64,000 nucleotides of DNA from Lutjanus erythropterus (lineage: Eukaryota > Chordata > Actinopteri > Lutjaniformes > Lutjanidae): contig CM034601.1 of the NCBI GenBank assembly GCA_020091685.1, positions 7,442,419 through 7,506,418 of the forward strand, written 5' to 3'. This document shows positions 1 through 11,269 of the stretch, piece by piece. Position 1 is the stretch's first letter. Every line of letters begins with the position of its first letter. Made by a program: the position numbers and the translations under genes. The notes under the pieces were generated by a model. It saw nothing but the letters and a program-made list of their open reading frames with translations, made no database searches and was not told the origin of the DNA.

Positions 1-569
1 TCTCCAAAACCAGTGGGACATTTTTTAACTGGGCATTATTTTTCAACTTTTCACAGTGAATCAAGTCTCTGCAATTTAATACAGTAAATAACATATAATA
101 TAATAAGGGCCTGGAACCCAAGATCTGCTGGTGGGATTTGAAAAATATACAGAAAAATCAAAAGCATTGTGGAGTGCACTAAGAACTATATAATTAAATA
201 GCCTATTATTGGTTATATCAACTTGGGTAAAACAATAAGGATAATTTAGACATTGCTTATTTTGTACATACCTGCTGTATTAGTTTCTGCCTTGATGTTT
301 GAGGCACCTGTTTTTGTGTGATTCGGATCTGCTCCAAAATTTAATGGGTTCTTCCTTGGCCCATGCTACACCCTTCCAGGCCAGCAGTTTTTCCATGATC
401 CTGCTGACAAACAAACAAACCAAACTGAACCAAAAACATAACCTCCTCGATGGTGAAAATGTTCAGCAGTAATGTAAATGACTTATAAAACAGGAGGAAG
501 TCATACTGGCATAAATGTGACCCTGTCTGGTCTCACCTTTCCTCCCCTGTCCTTCACATGTGTTCCCAG
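1..569 (+). other. htr3b: Intron upstream of the first visible htr3b exon
   Basis: No coding exon is seen here. I looked for the 110-base exon that should precede exon 5 (Trp-rich loop D to Asn-Glu-Phe) and did not find it, so exons 1-4 lie outside the window. The last 45 bases form a pyrimidine-rich tract ending in CCCAG, a good acceptor for the exon starting at 570. Confidence 0.7.
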
Positions 570-739
570 CGTGGACGAGGGGAAGTCCCCTCCGATCCCG
601 TACGTGTACGTCAACTCGTCTGGCTCGGTGAAGAACTACCGGCCCATGCAGGTGGTGGTGGCCTGCAGCCTGGAGCTGTACGCCTTTCCATTTGACAAGC
701 AGAACTGCAGCCTCACCTTCCGCAGCTGGCTGCACTCAG
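570..739 (+). CDS. htr3b: htr3b exon 5: Cys-loop and loop B
   Basis: The exon is 170 bases, the length also seen for the matching htr3a exon. Its first base completes a Phe codon begun upstream, giving FVDEGKSPPIPYVYV. Both Cys-loop cysteines and the loop B Trp are present. A possible N-glycosylation site, Asn-Ser-Ser, follows VYV. The donor is TCAG|GTCTGT. Confidence 0.93.
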
Positions 740-3700
740 GTCTGTTTCCTGCATCTGATGTAGTGGTGGAAACCTGAGTGATGTAAGCATAGTAAATTCA
801 AGCTGAAGACCTTTGGATTTTCATAATAATAATATCATAAACAATAATTTGCAATTTTCACACCTGTGTTACTAATAAGCAGTGGTGGATAGAGTACCGA
901 AAATCTATACTCAAGTAAAATTACAATTACTTCCATTAAAATGGGTGTACTGCAATTATGAAAGTAACATTGACGGTGAAGTTGGCATTATGTCAGAAGA
1001 CAATACTGAAAAGCCCATCAATTTAAAAGCCCAACAGACAACGAGATAAAAGATAAATAAATGTCAATAACTTTGTAAATTAACATTTCAGATAAAATAT
1101 TAACAGCTGACATTGGCTAACTGACTTGCATTTTGACCTACAGAGTAGTTGTAACAAAGGTATAAATGGTAAATGTAGTGAAACAAAGAGTAGATTACAA
1201 GCTTAAAAGTATCCTTGAGTAAAGAGTAGATCCCTTAATATACTCCAAACAGTTTGAAAAAAGGGATGTTCCCTTTTTGCAAACTTGACAAAAGTTTAGC
1301 AAAAGCTTGACAAAAGTTTAAGTGTACTATATATTTCAGAATATTTTCAAAACTTCATCTTGCCATCAGACAGCCTTTTCCAATTGGAAACTGTCGTTAT
1401 ATGAGCCAAATATTGTTCTTTCTCTAATCTAAATGTAAATGTGTGCGCAACAAAGAAAGGAATAGCTGGACAGAGAATTAATAAACCTACGACAAACATA
1501 AAAACATATTTTGGGAGACTGAATGACTGAACCTCAGGTCTGGTGTTCAGATCAGAACCAGTGTCGACTGGGAAGGGGTCAAAAGTCATTGACCAGGAGT
1601 TAACAGACAGCAGGAGGAAAATCGAGGAGGCAACTCACATCTGACACCAGAGACTGTTGTTCAGCAGAGACAGGTTACCATTAGGGCCGCAAATTTTCAT
1701 TATCGATTATCTGCTAGTTAATTGCATGATTAACTGACTAATCACTTTGCCCATAAAATGTCAAAAAAAAAAATGCCATCACAATTTTCTAAAGCCCAAG
1801 GTGACTTCATCAAATTATTGTTTTTTTTCCTGGCCAAGAGTGAAAAACTAAAATTATCAAATAAGTCAAAGGTAAGCAACAAATCTTCACACATATACAA
1901 AAACCATGTGAAAAAATTTAGTCACAAGTATCAATCCTTCAATACTTTGTCAATACCATTTAAAATCATACAATATCTGTTAATTATAGTATCAAAGGTG
2001 TATAAAAAATATCCACATGCTCATTAAAAACCTAGTTCAGTTCAGTCTTTATTGTTCTTCTGTTCTTCTGAGTGTAAGATGTGGTTGAAAGCTTAAAAGA
2101 TAGTAAGTGAACCTTGAGTTGAGATTATTTTGTCACAAATCATCACTACCTCACCATTCAGCTGTGGTGGTTGCTGTCTGGTAGGTACAACTGCAGGAAG
2201 AATGAAATGGAAAGACAAAATAAATACACAGTCTCCATTTCACTATGTTTGTCTTTGGACAGTAAAAATGAAAACTTAAGAAGCCGGTGGAAATCTATAT
2301 AAACACTCAGCTTCTCTTCCTGTGAGGCAAAAATGCAATCGTGATTTTTACTGCTTTCCTTTATTGTTGTTTTCCCCTACTGTCTCTTTTTATCCTTCGT
2401 TATCTCTCTCTGCAGTGAAGGAAATAGACCTGGCTCTGTGGAGGAGCGCTGAGGCCATTGCTAATGATAAGAGGGAGTTCATGAATGACGGAGAATGGGA
2501 ACTGTTGTCCATCCCCTCCCGCTACTGGCAGATCCACCAAGACAACACCGACTACGCCAACATCCAGTTCAACGTATGTCCCTCAACCATGTACATTTGT
2601 CATATTTATCACAGAGGGAATAATTCAAATGTGAATGTTAAAGTAAGACGGTAAAAACAGGTTCAGTTGTAACAGAAGGAAATTTAAATGTGTCTGTGGC
2701 TGTGAAACAGCTCTGTAAAAAGTGAGCCAGTGACTGTGCTGTGACGGCTGTGATTGCTTATCGATGGCGAGCTTTAAACTGCAGCCCTCTGCGGGTTAGT
2801 CCCCCCTCCACCCCACGCTGTGAGGTGGAATTGTAAAGTGTAAAGCAATTGGCCGCGACCTTCATGGATCGGGCTAGTGAGCTAATGCCAAATGATGAGA
2901 CTGAGGCTGTTTCTGGCAAGCAAAGAGACAGATAGAGAGGGAGGCTGATAGACAGGGGAGGGTGAGCAACCATAATGAGACTGTCTCAGTGGCTGCCTGA
3001 TCAATGGACTTCTTGTTAGTGGTGAGGAAAATGGCCCCATAGCCCATTGCAGGTGGAGAGCAGGGAGGGCTGCTATTTATTCAGCTCAAAGAGCGAAGGC
3101 TCTTTGGTAATGGAGCATTTCATGGCTCACTGGGATATTTTTACACTGTGGCAGTTTGTTTGTTGCTAAAGGTAAAACTATGTCATATGAAAAGAGTTTC
3201 TGATGAAAAAGGCCTTTCTGACAAAATGTCGATTTTGAAATAACTTGATTAAGATCTGTTTGAAGCAAAGGTTATGAAATGACAGCTATGACACAAATAA
3301 TTGTATAGTTGCCCTCATGGTTGACTTAATAGAGTTTGATCTTTGTAACAACGCAAATTCAGGCCAGGGAATACAGGCTTTCTCAATGGTAGGTTGTGTG
3401 GTTCAGTCAGTTTGTCTAGACGATTATATGACATATAGTATAGTGAAGATTTTAATAACTGATTACATATATTTACTATATGTTATGTTTTGATGATGTT
3501 TGGTTCAATTACTATTAAAACTAATGAACCCTTAACTTTGAAATCAGTATGATCAACTTTATGCCCTTCACAATTTGGATTCAAAATGCAATGAATCTCA
3601 TAAAGTCTGCTTTAAAATTTTGTACAATTTTTTTGTGAGCAGAACGAACTAACTTCCACTCACCTCAATAGTTCTTTTTCATTTTCATTTTTACTCCTAA

Positions 3701-6700
3701 TAAAAAGCAGGTGTTTTTAAAACATTAATAATGGCTCTGTTCTACTCAAATTTAAGCAGCGACTGTAAGACAGTATGCAAAATACCAGAACTGTATGTAG
3801 TAACCAGCACCTATTTACATCTGCTTTTCTTACTATTAAATGTAAACACCTGGACAAATAAAATAAGAAACATGGGGAGCATGTTCCAGGGCATGTGGTT
3901 GAATAAATGAATATGAACGATGATTATTTCTGTTAAGTGTCCAGATTAGATCTCAGCTGTCTGTCCTCATCTTTCATTCAGGTGTTGATCCGCCGGCGCC
4001 CCCTGCTGTACGTGGTGGGTCTCCTCATCCCCAGCATCTTCCTCATGCTGGTAGATGTGATCAGCTTTTACCTGCCTCTGAACAGCGGCACACGCATTGC
4101 CTTCAAGATCAGCATACTGCTGGGCTACACCGTCTTCAGAGTCAACATGACGGATGAGCTGCCCTCCACTGCCGTCAGAACTCCACTCATAGGTGGGATG
4201 TGTTATGAGTTTTGTTTGTGTTGTTGATATTATCACTATATTCACTGTTTTAACCATCTAAACATTTTGATTTGTTTTAGTCCCAACTTTGTCCACCGTC
4301 AGTTTGTTTGATTTTGCCTGTTTGGGAAACTCCTTTTCTGTTGTTTATTATGTTATTACAACGAGAAAAGCCATTAATCTCGCATAACAAATTTCAAAAT
4401 ACACCGTCTGAAAAACATGAACTCCCCAGAAATCCTTTAGAATGACAAATAAACTTTGCAGAGCATGCTCATGTTTACCAGAACGCTCTAAATAACTTTG
4501 GAGAAAAAATAACTTCTTAAAATCTGGAACGCTGACAGAGGTAAAGAGCCCTGATCCAGGCTTTGGAGAGAGGCTCATTCTCAGGGGACGGAGCATTTGC
4601 AGTCATGGCCCCAAAGCTCTGGAACAATCTGCCCGAGGAAATCAAAACCCGAGGTTGGCCGAATCAGTGAGCTCCTTTCAGTCCTCTCTTAAAACATACT
4701 TTTATCTGAGAACCTTTCCTCATTTGACCTGAGTTTAGCTGTTACTGAACTACGTACTTTCCCTTTATCCATCTAGATTGTTTTGGTTTCAAGATGACGG
4801 CCATAGAGACGTCTGCCTTCTCTCCACTGTAATGAAACTAGATGGTACATACATATACATTTGAAAAATTCAAAAGCAATGTCCTGACATCTCTCTCCAG
4901 AAATCACAACAAAGGACACTCACAACATCTGTGTATTATCTCAGGTAAACAGGTCATGATTTTTAGAGAGAGACACTGCTCGAGTTTTTTTGTCCTTTGT
5001 TTTTTTCCAACTGTAATTTTTCCGTGCTTTGAGCACCACAAGCTGAGTTCCATATAGTTTCATTATACTGGAGAGAAGGCAGACATCTCTACAGCCAATA
5101 TCTCCAACACTCTGCAACTTACACCAAAACAAATCAGGAAAAATGTGTATTTGAAGGGTGAACTGTCCCTCTGAGACAAAATTCTTGTTGTGCTCCAAGC
5201 AATGCTACCAATCTTTCCCTGGGAGGCAACCTTTTTTTGTATGCTTATTTTTTATATTTCACTTTAAACATAAGTAACAAATACAAAAAAGGAACAATTA
5301 TGACCTCAACTTATCTCCTCTATAGGAAAACATCTGCATAAAGGTAAAACTATGGTGAACAAAAGGGCTGCAAAATTAATCTAAAGATTATTGAAATTGC
5401 AAAGTGACAAAGTGAAATTTCTACTGTAAATTGCAGAGCCCTGCAATTTTTTTTGATAAAGGGGAAAATGTGTGAAAAAAATCAGCCTAACAATGAAGTG
5501 ATGAAGCGCTGCAGTACTGCAGAGATACTGTGGTGTACAAATCATGTTCTCCAGATGCAAAACATTTTTCAGTGAAAATATTACTGCATATAAGACTACA
5601 AATACAAGTACTACAAGTACTATGAGCAACTCATGTTATCAGTAACGCCTTACTGATTATTGCCATAATTTAGCTACTGTGGAAGCAGCCAGTGTTCACA
5701 GCTTTTCTGTTTTTGTGCATCTCTATCCAGGTGTGTTCTTCGTGGTGTGCATGGCCCTGCTGATGCTCAGCCTGATCAAGTCTATACTGGTAGTGAAACT
5801 GCTCCACCACAGTGAGAAGGAGGTCAGGCAGATGTCAGTGTCTGCCTGCCTGCTGGACAAGTATGGCTCAGCTGGTCACGACCTCACTGAGAGTGCTTTA
5901 ACCTCCATCAAAACCCTCGACTATATCAACCCACCCGGAGGTAAGCTACGGGCTCAAAGGCTGAGATTTTCCAAAAGTCCTGCTGACAGGCGACACACAC
6001 AGTGTGCTCTCGCTTCATGCCTCACCAAATTAAAAGTCTGTTTGCAAAAAACAGACTCTCACTGGAGTCAAGGGTGAAAGAACACTTCATTAAATGGAAG
6101 CAAAGACATTTTTTGTGTGTGCAGGAAAGTTTAAACTCTAAAAGTTCAAAAATTCTACCAATGTTCTGATGTTGTTAGCTACAGGAAGGTTTTTTTTTTG
6201 GTTTTTTTTAAATTTTCATTTATTCTGTTTAGTGCAGCCAGAGTCTTGAATTGTTTGATCTGCGGAACAACAGTTCTGTGCTTCACTTTATAAAAAATTG
6301 GAGGATGAAAGATGATTGTAAAACTCATCTTATACATCACCTCGTGGACACGTTTGATTTAACAAAAGCAAGAGAATTAAGACAGTGGTGCGAAGTCAGC
6401 AGCTGGTTGTGTAAGCATTTTTTTATATCTGTAAAATCCAATCTGAAACTTTTCTATTAATGATTAGAGGAGAAGAGCTGTTCAATGGCCAGTTGAAATG
6501 AAAGTCTGTGCCACAATGTTTGGAAACTGAGCCTTTTAGAAAATGTCACAATACTGGTGTCAGAAATGTCAATCATTGTCATATTTATTTAGAGAAACTG
6601 CATAAATCCATGATGACTGTCCACATTTTAAACTTGATTCCTTGATCTTCTCACAGATTATGAGTTTGAGCCCTCGCTAGAGGAGGATCTGCTGTCCCTG

Positions 6701-6922
6701 AATGAGATCCAGGATGCTCCGTCTGGGCTTGAGTGGCTTCTCCAGGAGCTGGCCTCCCTCCGCATCGCCTTATCGCAGGAGGACACAGAGTCTTCGGCTC
6801 AGGCTGAATGGCTGGCCCTCTGCTCTAAGCTCGACTGCTTCCTGTTCCGCTTTTACCTGTTTGTCCTGGTCCTGTATGCCAGTACTCTGCTGCTGCTCTG
6901 GGCCAGCTGGAGCTTTGCCTAA
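570..6922 (+). CDS. htr3b: 5-HT3B-type serotonin receptor subunit, 3' part (exons 5-9)
   Basis: This is a subunit of the 5-HT3 cation channel, a pentameric Cys-loop receptor of the plasma membrane. Coding exons are 570-739, 2416-2573, 3982-4192, 5731-5940 and 6657-6922, all with GT-AG borders and compatible phases; 337 full residues are visible. In order they encode the Cys-loop (CSLELYAFPFDKQNC), loop B (RSWLH), the pre-M1 segment, M1 (PLLYVVGLLIPSIFLM), M2 with GYTVFRVNM, M3 (FFVVCMALLMLSL), a short intracellular loop and M4 ending in ASWSFA-stop. The M2 signature VFRVNM, the lack of the Glu found before M2 in 5-HT3A, and the lack of basic residues in the MA helix are 5-HT3B traits in mammals. 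It lies head-to-tail with htr3a, as in mammals. The 5' half is outside the window. A lineage-specific 3B-like paralogue cannot be excluded. Confidence 0.93.
884..1255 (+). repeat. Dispersed teleost repeat (ACTCAAGTAAA family), copy 1
   Basis: It starts with GTGGTGGATAGAGTACCGAA and contains ACTCAAGTAAAATTAC and, near its end, CTTGAGTAAAGAGTAGATC. The same words occur at 32160-33418 and 57398-57957. This is a common type of non-coding repeat in fish. The exact family name is not claimed. Confidence 0.6.
1682..1895 (+). repeat. CGATTA-rich inverted-repeat element fragment, copy 1
   Basis: It begins TAGGGCCGCAAATTTTCATT, followed by ATCGATTAT, then CCCATAAAATGTCAAAA and AAAGCCCAAGGTGACTTCAT. 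These words match the right half of the more complete copy at 17710-17990 read on the opposite strand. It is a truncated copy. Confidence 0.65.
2416..2573 (+). CDS. htr3b: htr3b exon 6: loop F and loop C to pre-M1
   Basis: The exon is 158 bases in frame from the previous one and reads VKEIDLALWRSAE, NDGEWELLSIPSRYW and TDYANIQFN before GTATGT. The loop C Tyr is kept (DYANIQF aligns with HYAEMKF of htr3a). It ends in phase 0. Confidence 0.93.
2574..3981 (+). other. htr3b: htr3b intron with a GC-richer block
   Basis: This is a non-coding intron. Apart from the block at 2740-3140, listed separately, I see no recognisable element. The remainder (3190-3950) is AT-rich. Confidence 0.7.
2740..3140. 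promoter_or_regulatory. Candidate conserved regulatory block in htr3b intron
   Basis: About 400 bases are clearly richer in G and C and more complex than the flanks, without an open frame resembling an exon. The block contains GCAATTGGCCGCGACC, GAGCTAATGCCAAATGATGA and CTGATCAATGGAC. The regulatory role is inferred from composition only; an old repeat is the alternative. Confidence 0.25.
3982..4192 (+). CDS. htr3b: htr3b exon 7: M1 and M2
   Basis: The exon is 211 bases, the same length as the matching htr3a exon. It encodes VLIRRRPLLYVVG, the M1 helix, SFYLPLNSGTRIAFKIS, then M2 (ILLGYTVFRVNM) and LPSTAVRTPLIG. The residue before the M2 Arg is Thr, not Glu. The donor is ATAG|GTGGGA. Confidence 0.95.
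4583..4760 (+). mobile_element. Non-LTR retrotransposon ORF2 C-terminal remnant
   Basis: One frame reads FAVMAPKLWNNLPEEIKT, resembling the APKLWNSLP motif found near the end of LINE reverse-transcriptase proteins in fish. Stops follow (downstream of SPLLKHTFI). It is a dead fragment lying directly before the MITE pair, so several insertions have landed at this site. Confidence 0.6.
4764..5172. mobile_element. Inverted pair of TTAA-MITE halves
   Basis: Bases 4764-4905 read forward (TTATCCATCTAGATTGTTTTGG, GTCTGCCTTCTCTCCA, ATTTGAAAAATTCAAAAGC). Bases 4945-5172 read as the reverse complement (CAGGTCATGATTTTTAGAGA, GGAGAGAAGGCAGACATCTC, GGTGAACTGTCCCT). The same words are seen in the full-length copy at 47392-47776. 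Confidence 0.7.
5350..5640. repeat. Dispersed repeat shared with htr3a intron 2
   Basis: It contains CAATGAAGTGATGAAGCGCTGCAGTACTGCAGAGATACTGTGGTG followed by CATGTTCTCCAGATGCA, given here in part. A similar series (CAATGAAGCTGTGGTGC, ACAGAGATACCATGACC, TATTCTCTAGA) lies at 13425-13490. The family is not identified. Confidence 0.5.
5731..5940 (+). CDS. htr3b: htr3b exon 8: M3 and proximal intracellular loop
   Basis: The exon begins GVFFVVCMALLMLSLIKS (M3) and continues VVKLLHHSEKEVRQMS, CLLDKYGSAGHD and TLDYINPPG. The loop is shorter than in most Cys-loop receptors and has no recognisable motif. The donor is GGAG|GTAAGC. Confidence 0.93.
5941..6656 (+). other. htr3b: htr3b last intron
   Basis: I see no exon or recognisable repeat here apart from a T-rich stretch near 6188-6215. 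The acceptor is TTGATCTTCTCACAG, ending at 6656. Confidence 0.65.
6657..6922 (+). CDS. htr3b: htr3b exon 9: MA helix, M4 and stop
   Basis: It encodes DYEFEPSLEEDLLSLNE, then the membrane-associated helix (LEWLLQELASLRIALSQ, TESSAQAEWLALC) and M4 (FYLFVLVLYASTLLLLWASW), ending SFA-TAA at 6920-6922. The MA helix positions aligned to human 5-HT3A Arg432/436/440 are Glu, Ser and Ala. Confidence 0.93.
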
Positions 6923-7140
6923 CCACACAATCAGAGACAAAATTATTATTATTATTTTTTAATACTGTAACCGAAAGCAATTCTTATTTATGGTGTTGAC
7001 CATATTTTTAGTTAACCAGGATAAAGTGCTCAAAGGTCCAGTGTGTAAAATTTACAATAATGTCTTGGCAGACTAGGGAAGAAATGCAATATAATATTCA
7101 CATGTATATTTTCATTAGTTTAACATCTCCTGAAAATAAA
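6923..7140 (+). other. htr3b: Possible htr3b 3' UTR
   Basis: Following the stop, the first AATAAA is at 7135-7140, but it lies inside the dispersed repeat that begins at 7037. The true 3' end cannot be fixed from sequence alone. Confidence 0.3.
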
Positions 7141-7400
7141 AACAGTTGTGGTTTCATTACCTTAGAATAAGCTCTTTATATCTACAGAGGCCCCAGGTCC
7201 TTTTCCTCAGACCCGCCATGTTGTACCTCTCCGTTTCTACTGTAGCTGATAACAGACAAAACATTGCCCTTTCGCCTTTTGTGTAGGTTTTGTAGCCATC
7301 ATAGGTTCTCTACTTGCTTGCAAGGGGAGAGTGAGGTGAGGCCTTTGCATTCTGCAAGATCACCACTGGATGCCAATAAATTCTGGTCCTTAGTTGATAT
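7037..7400 (+). repeat. Dispersed teleost repeat (GTCCAGTGTGTAAAATTTAC family), copy 1
   Basis: It has GTCCAGTGTGTAAAATTTAC, ATGCAATATAATATTCA, CTGAAAATAAAAACAGTTGT, TTACCTTAGAATAAGC and CCGCCATGTTGTACC in order, the signature of a repeat common in teleosts. Its right part (7287-7395) is also found at 27989-28100. Confidence 0.75.
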
Positions 7401-9794
7401 GTTACAATACAAAGAGAGGAAGGCAAAATGTATATTGTAGACCGAACAAACTGTATTGAAAATCTATGTATGTACATTGTATACTGTGTACTTCGAAAAG
7501 GGGTCATATTTGTATCCACAAAAGTTCTAACCAAAATTTAATAGAATAGATGATACACTTTACATTGTATACCACTGTTGTTAGCCAATGGCTTGAAGGA
7601 TGAAGCATTTCTTAAAGCAAGGATATTATAGCTTGCTCCTTATTTATGAAGTTTTATCCATTGTTTTTCAATAACTTTGCTCTCATCAGTGGAACTGCTG
7701 AGATCTGGGAACATGGCAACATTGTTCAACAAGCAATCAAAGCATCAGACAGGTTGTAAACAGCTGAGTTTATCCAGCATAACCTAATTCGGGTAGAGCT
7801 CTGAAGTCGCACTCACATCAGTTGATGGGCATTGGCTTACTGATGTACTATAACTTTGCTATCATGTGACCAGCATCATCCAATCATATTTACCCAGGTG
7901 TTTTAGGCATTTTTCTTTTAAAATAAACGAACTCTGCTCATTAGCCATGGCAATTCTGACAGCTGTGCAACCCCTCCACCACCCTAATTTCTTCCTCATA
8001 TCACTGAAGCATCAGCTTTATCTCGCTAAGCTCATGTATGTTTCTGTATTTTATGCTGTACTCTATAAGGGTGGAACAGTACATATATTCATCCCAAACC
8101 GTTCGATAGAGGATGTTCAGATCAGTACACGACTTCCATAGTTCGGCATGCCCTGAGACCCAAACTGTCAAAATCATTCATTTGGCTTATCTGTTAGTTT
8201 GTATGGTCAAGTTGTTTGCCCCGTTTGAATTCTTCTTACCAATGTCATGTTCCCAGATGTCCACTATTACATTAGGCGAGTTCATTATGGCCATTTCAAA
8301 TAAAAATTGAAGCTGTCTGAAACTAGAACTATCCTTTAAATGTTCTGTTTGCAGAACCTCCAGATATTGCTCCACCACTGTATAGCAACATCATAGTTTG
8401 ACAGCGACATTATTATATCAGGTCTGTAATGTTTTCCCGACAGTGAAGATTTACTCAGAGACGCTCTATAATAAAGCAGCTCTCTGGAGAAAATCCTCAG
8501 TGCCAGTGTGATGTTATAATACTGTATTCATACTTTAATCTCCATCCCACCGCCACAAAATAGATCAATAAAACCCACTCAGAGCTCGGCTGCTGTGTCT
8601 CTATTCCCTGTTGGCTTCCTAATAGTCATAATAAGAATATCAAGAGTGCGTCATACAAAACTTGCTGGTGGAAAGATCCATATTAATGCAATTTTCACAG
8701 TATCAGCAATCCTGTTCTTCCAGTGGATCTGGTTACATGGTGTTACAACAACAGAGCTGAGGATAAATGTTTAGTCAGTGCTTTGATACTGTCTCTGCAT
8801 GAGGTAACTAATAGCTGTATATTCCCTTCAAGCTTTGTGTTTTCACTTTGTTGTGAATGTGAATGCCATCTCAAGATGATTGCGTCTGCTCTTTTGAAAT
8901 AAAAGACTTAAGCTGCTCTGTGAAGATAATACATGACATACGTGAAAATAAAAGCCTCCTAGTCAAACCAAAAGCAGTATAAACCTGCCTGTTTTTTAAG
9001 AAGTATACAGAGTCATGAGAAATCAGTCCACTATCAAATAACTGCATACATTTTGAAGACAGCTATGAGCCCTCAGAGGCTGCAGTGTTCCTGTTCTGTC
9101 TTCACAGTTTTAATTTAGACTCAAACTGGAGAGAACACCAAATTATTTTTGAGCCCAAAGCTCAAATTCACTAATGCCATATCATCAGATTGGTGCGTTT
9201 CAGCCAGTCAGATGATATATCTCACCCTCTTTTGATGGGTGACTTCAACATAGCTCGTAAAACAACTCTCCTGCCATTTCTCAAATGAAAATGTAAACTG
9301 TCATTTCTATTCCATTGTCATTTGATATGAACTTGACTTATCAAGACATAGGCTAATTTAAATTTAAATGCAAAAACCCACTTTGCATTTTCTTTTGGAA
9401 ATTAGATAGCACATGATCAATTTGAGAATGTAAATGCAACGTCCATTTACATTCAATTTCTTGATAACTATAGCATGGTTATACTTGGGAGTACATTGAG
9501 AATGACACTGTGCTATTACAGTATGTAGACACACATATCCAGCTTAAGAAGTAAGAGCATTTTCTCAGGCAATAACACAAAACTTTATCTTTTAGTTTAT
9601 ACTTTAGTCAATATTGATAGTAAATGCAGTCACAGACAGATTTTGCAGCAGGAGAACTCAGCATTCTCTTGTCAATATAGCAGCACTAAGGAATCAATTG
9701 CTTCAATTGACTACACTAATCATCAACAAAAAAATTAAATTTTCCCTTTCACAAATTTACAGATGTGAGTTTTTTACTGAATGTGTTTTGTTGT

Positions 9795-10000
9795 TGTGGA
9801 AGAACATGACTGGCCAGCAGACAGCCCTGACCTCAGCCCCAACAAACAGCTTTGGGACGAACTGGAAAGCCAACTGCAAATCAGGTCTTATTGCCTTATC
9901 AGTGGCCAACCTTTAGTGGCTGACTGGAAGCAAATCCCTGCAGCCAGGTTCTAAAATCTTCTCTAAAGCCTTCCCAGAAGAATGGAGGCTGTGGGCTTTA
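9795..10000 (+). pseudogene. Tc1-like transposase C-terminal remnant
   Basis: From 9808 one frame reads DWPADSPDLSPNKQLWDELE, matching the DWPSxSPDLNPIExLWDELE block of Tc1-type DDE transposases, then VADWKQIPAARF and a stop. The catalytic acidic residue normally in PIE is replaced (PNK), and no upstream half is present, so it is dead. Confidence 0.75.
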
Positions 10001-11269
10001 GAAATACACTGTCAAGATAAACTGTCACATATGGCTGGAATGTTAAGGTCTCAACATATTTCTAGGCAATTTTTTTGTATATATTTATTATTAAGAGTAT
10101 CAATTCCCCCTTTTTTTTTTTTGCACTATGTTATTGTTAGCCTATCTAGTCTTGATTTGTAAAGACCAACAGATTGTTGGTTTTATGCCCAAACAGCTGT
10201 CATTTACATTTTTAAATTCATCTTTAAAATGACAGTTTATATGATATCAATGGCTAATAACCACCGCTGTTTCATCTGTGAAATTGTTCTCCAGCCCCAT
10301 GCTGGACTCCACAAGTAGACAAAAATACTGGGACTTCTTTCATTTTGATTATTGAATTTGGCTACCACTGATCTACTTTAATATTGACGTTTAAAATACA
10401 TGCTTTGCTCCAGTGCAAATCAAATCAAGTGCTTCCTAAGCTAACAGACAGCCACCCTGCAGTGGCAGCCTGCAAAAAAGTCCAGAGTAGAAGAGTAATA
10501 TAAAGCAGACAGGCAAAGCAGAAATCAAATGTCTGGAGCAGAAGGTGAAGAAAAAAGGGAGCATCAGACTTGGATTTGTGCTGCAAAGCAACACAGCTAA
10601 CTTCATCCACCTGAAAAACACCACAAAATGCACAACGATAAATGTGTGAAGCCCAAGAAGAATAACATGTATGGTACCTCACTACAGCCCATCCTTATCC
10701 AGTGTCAAATCCAAGGTTGTCAAAAGTATTTAAGTATAAATACTTCGTCAATGCCATGTGTTTAAAAACATTACAATACTAACATTCCTTAGTACTAAAA
10801 GTACCTAAGCTATCAAAAAAAATGATCTAAGTGCTCATTCAAGACTTAAGTTCAGTTCAGTCTTTATTGTCCTGTGTGAAATTTGGCTTGCAGCAGCAAA
10901 ACCAGACAGTGTTCTGTGATATTTTTCTGTAGCAGCACTGTGTGCAGGTTGTTGATCAAAAAAAGGAAGAAGAATATGTATGTGTTGATAACCATTTTTT
11001 TCCCCCCTTTTCATATCAAACGAGGTATTGTTTATTGGCTTTCAGTATTGTTTCAGCAAAGATGTGCAGCCCATCATTGCATGAATGTAGCACAATATGA
11101 AAGTGAAAGCAGAGCTCTTGATTTAATTTTAGTAAAAAGTTTAGCTACAGTTTTAGGAGATGCACTGTGAATGAGAAACAGTCTTATTTTGATGCACATT
11201 TGTACAGGAACAAAGCACAACGTGGAAGTGAAAACAATGCTGTTTGTTTAAATGCAACAGAATACATGA

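Larger units (their letters stand above)
740..2415 (+). other. htr3b: htr3b intron with two dispersed repeats
   Basis: The intron is AT-rich with no exon-like segment. It carries repeat fragments at 884-1255 and 1682-1895, listed separately. The acceptor is CTCTCTCTGCAG, ending at 2415. Confidence 0.75.
4193..5730 (+). other. htr3b: htr3b intron packed with repeats
   Basis: The intron carries a decayed LINE coding remnant (4583-4760), an inverted pair of MITE halves (4764-5172) and a third repeat (5350-5640). I see no additional exon. Confidence 0.75.

Noticed and set aside
1-569. Search for htr3b exon 4
   Set aside because: No segment encodes the expected WTDEFL...INE block; the exon must be upstream of the window.
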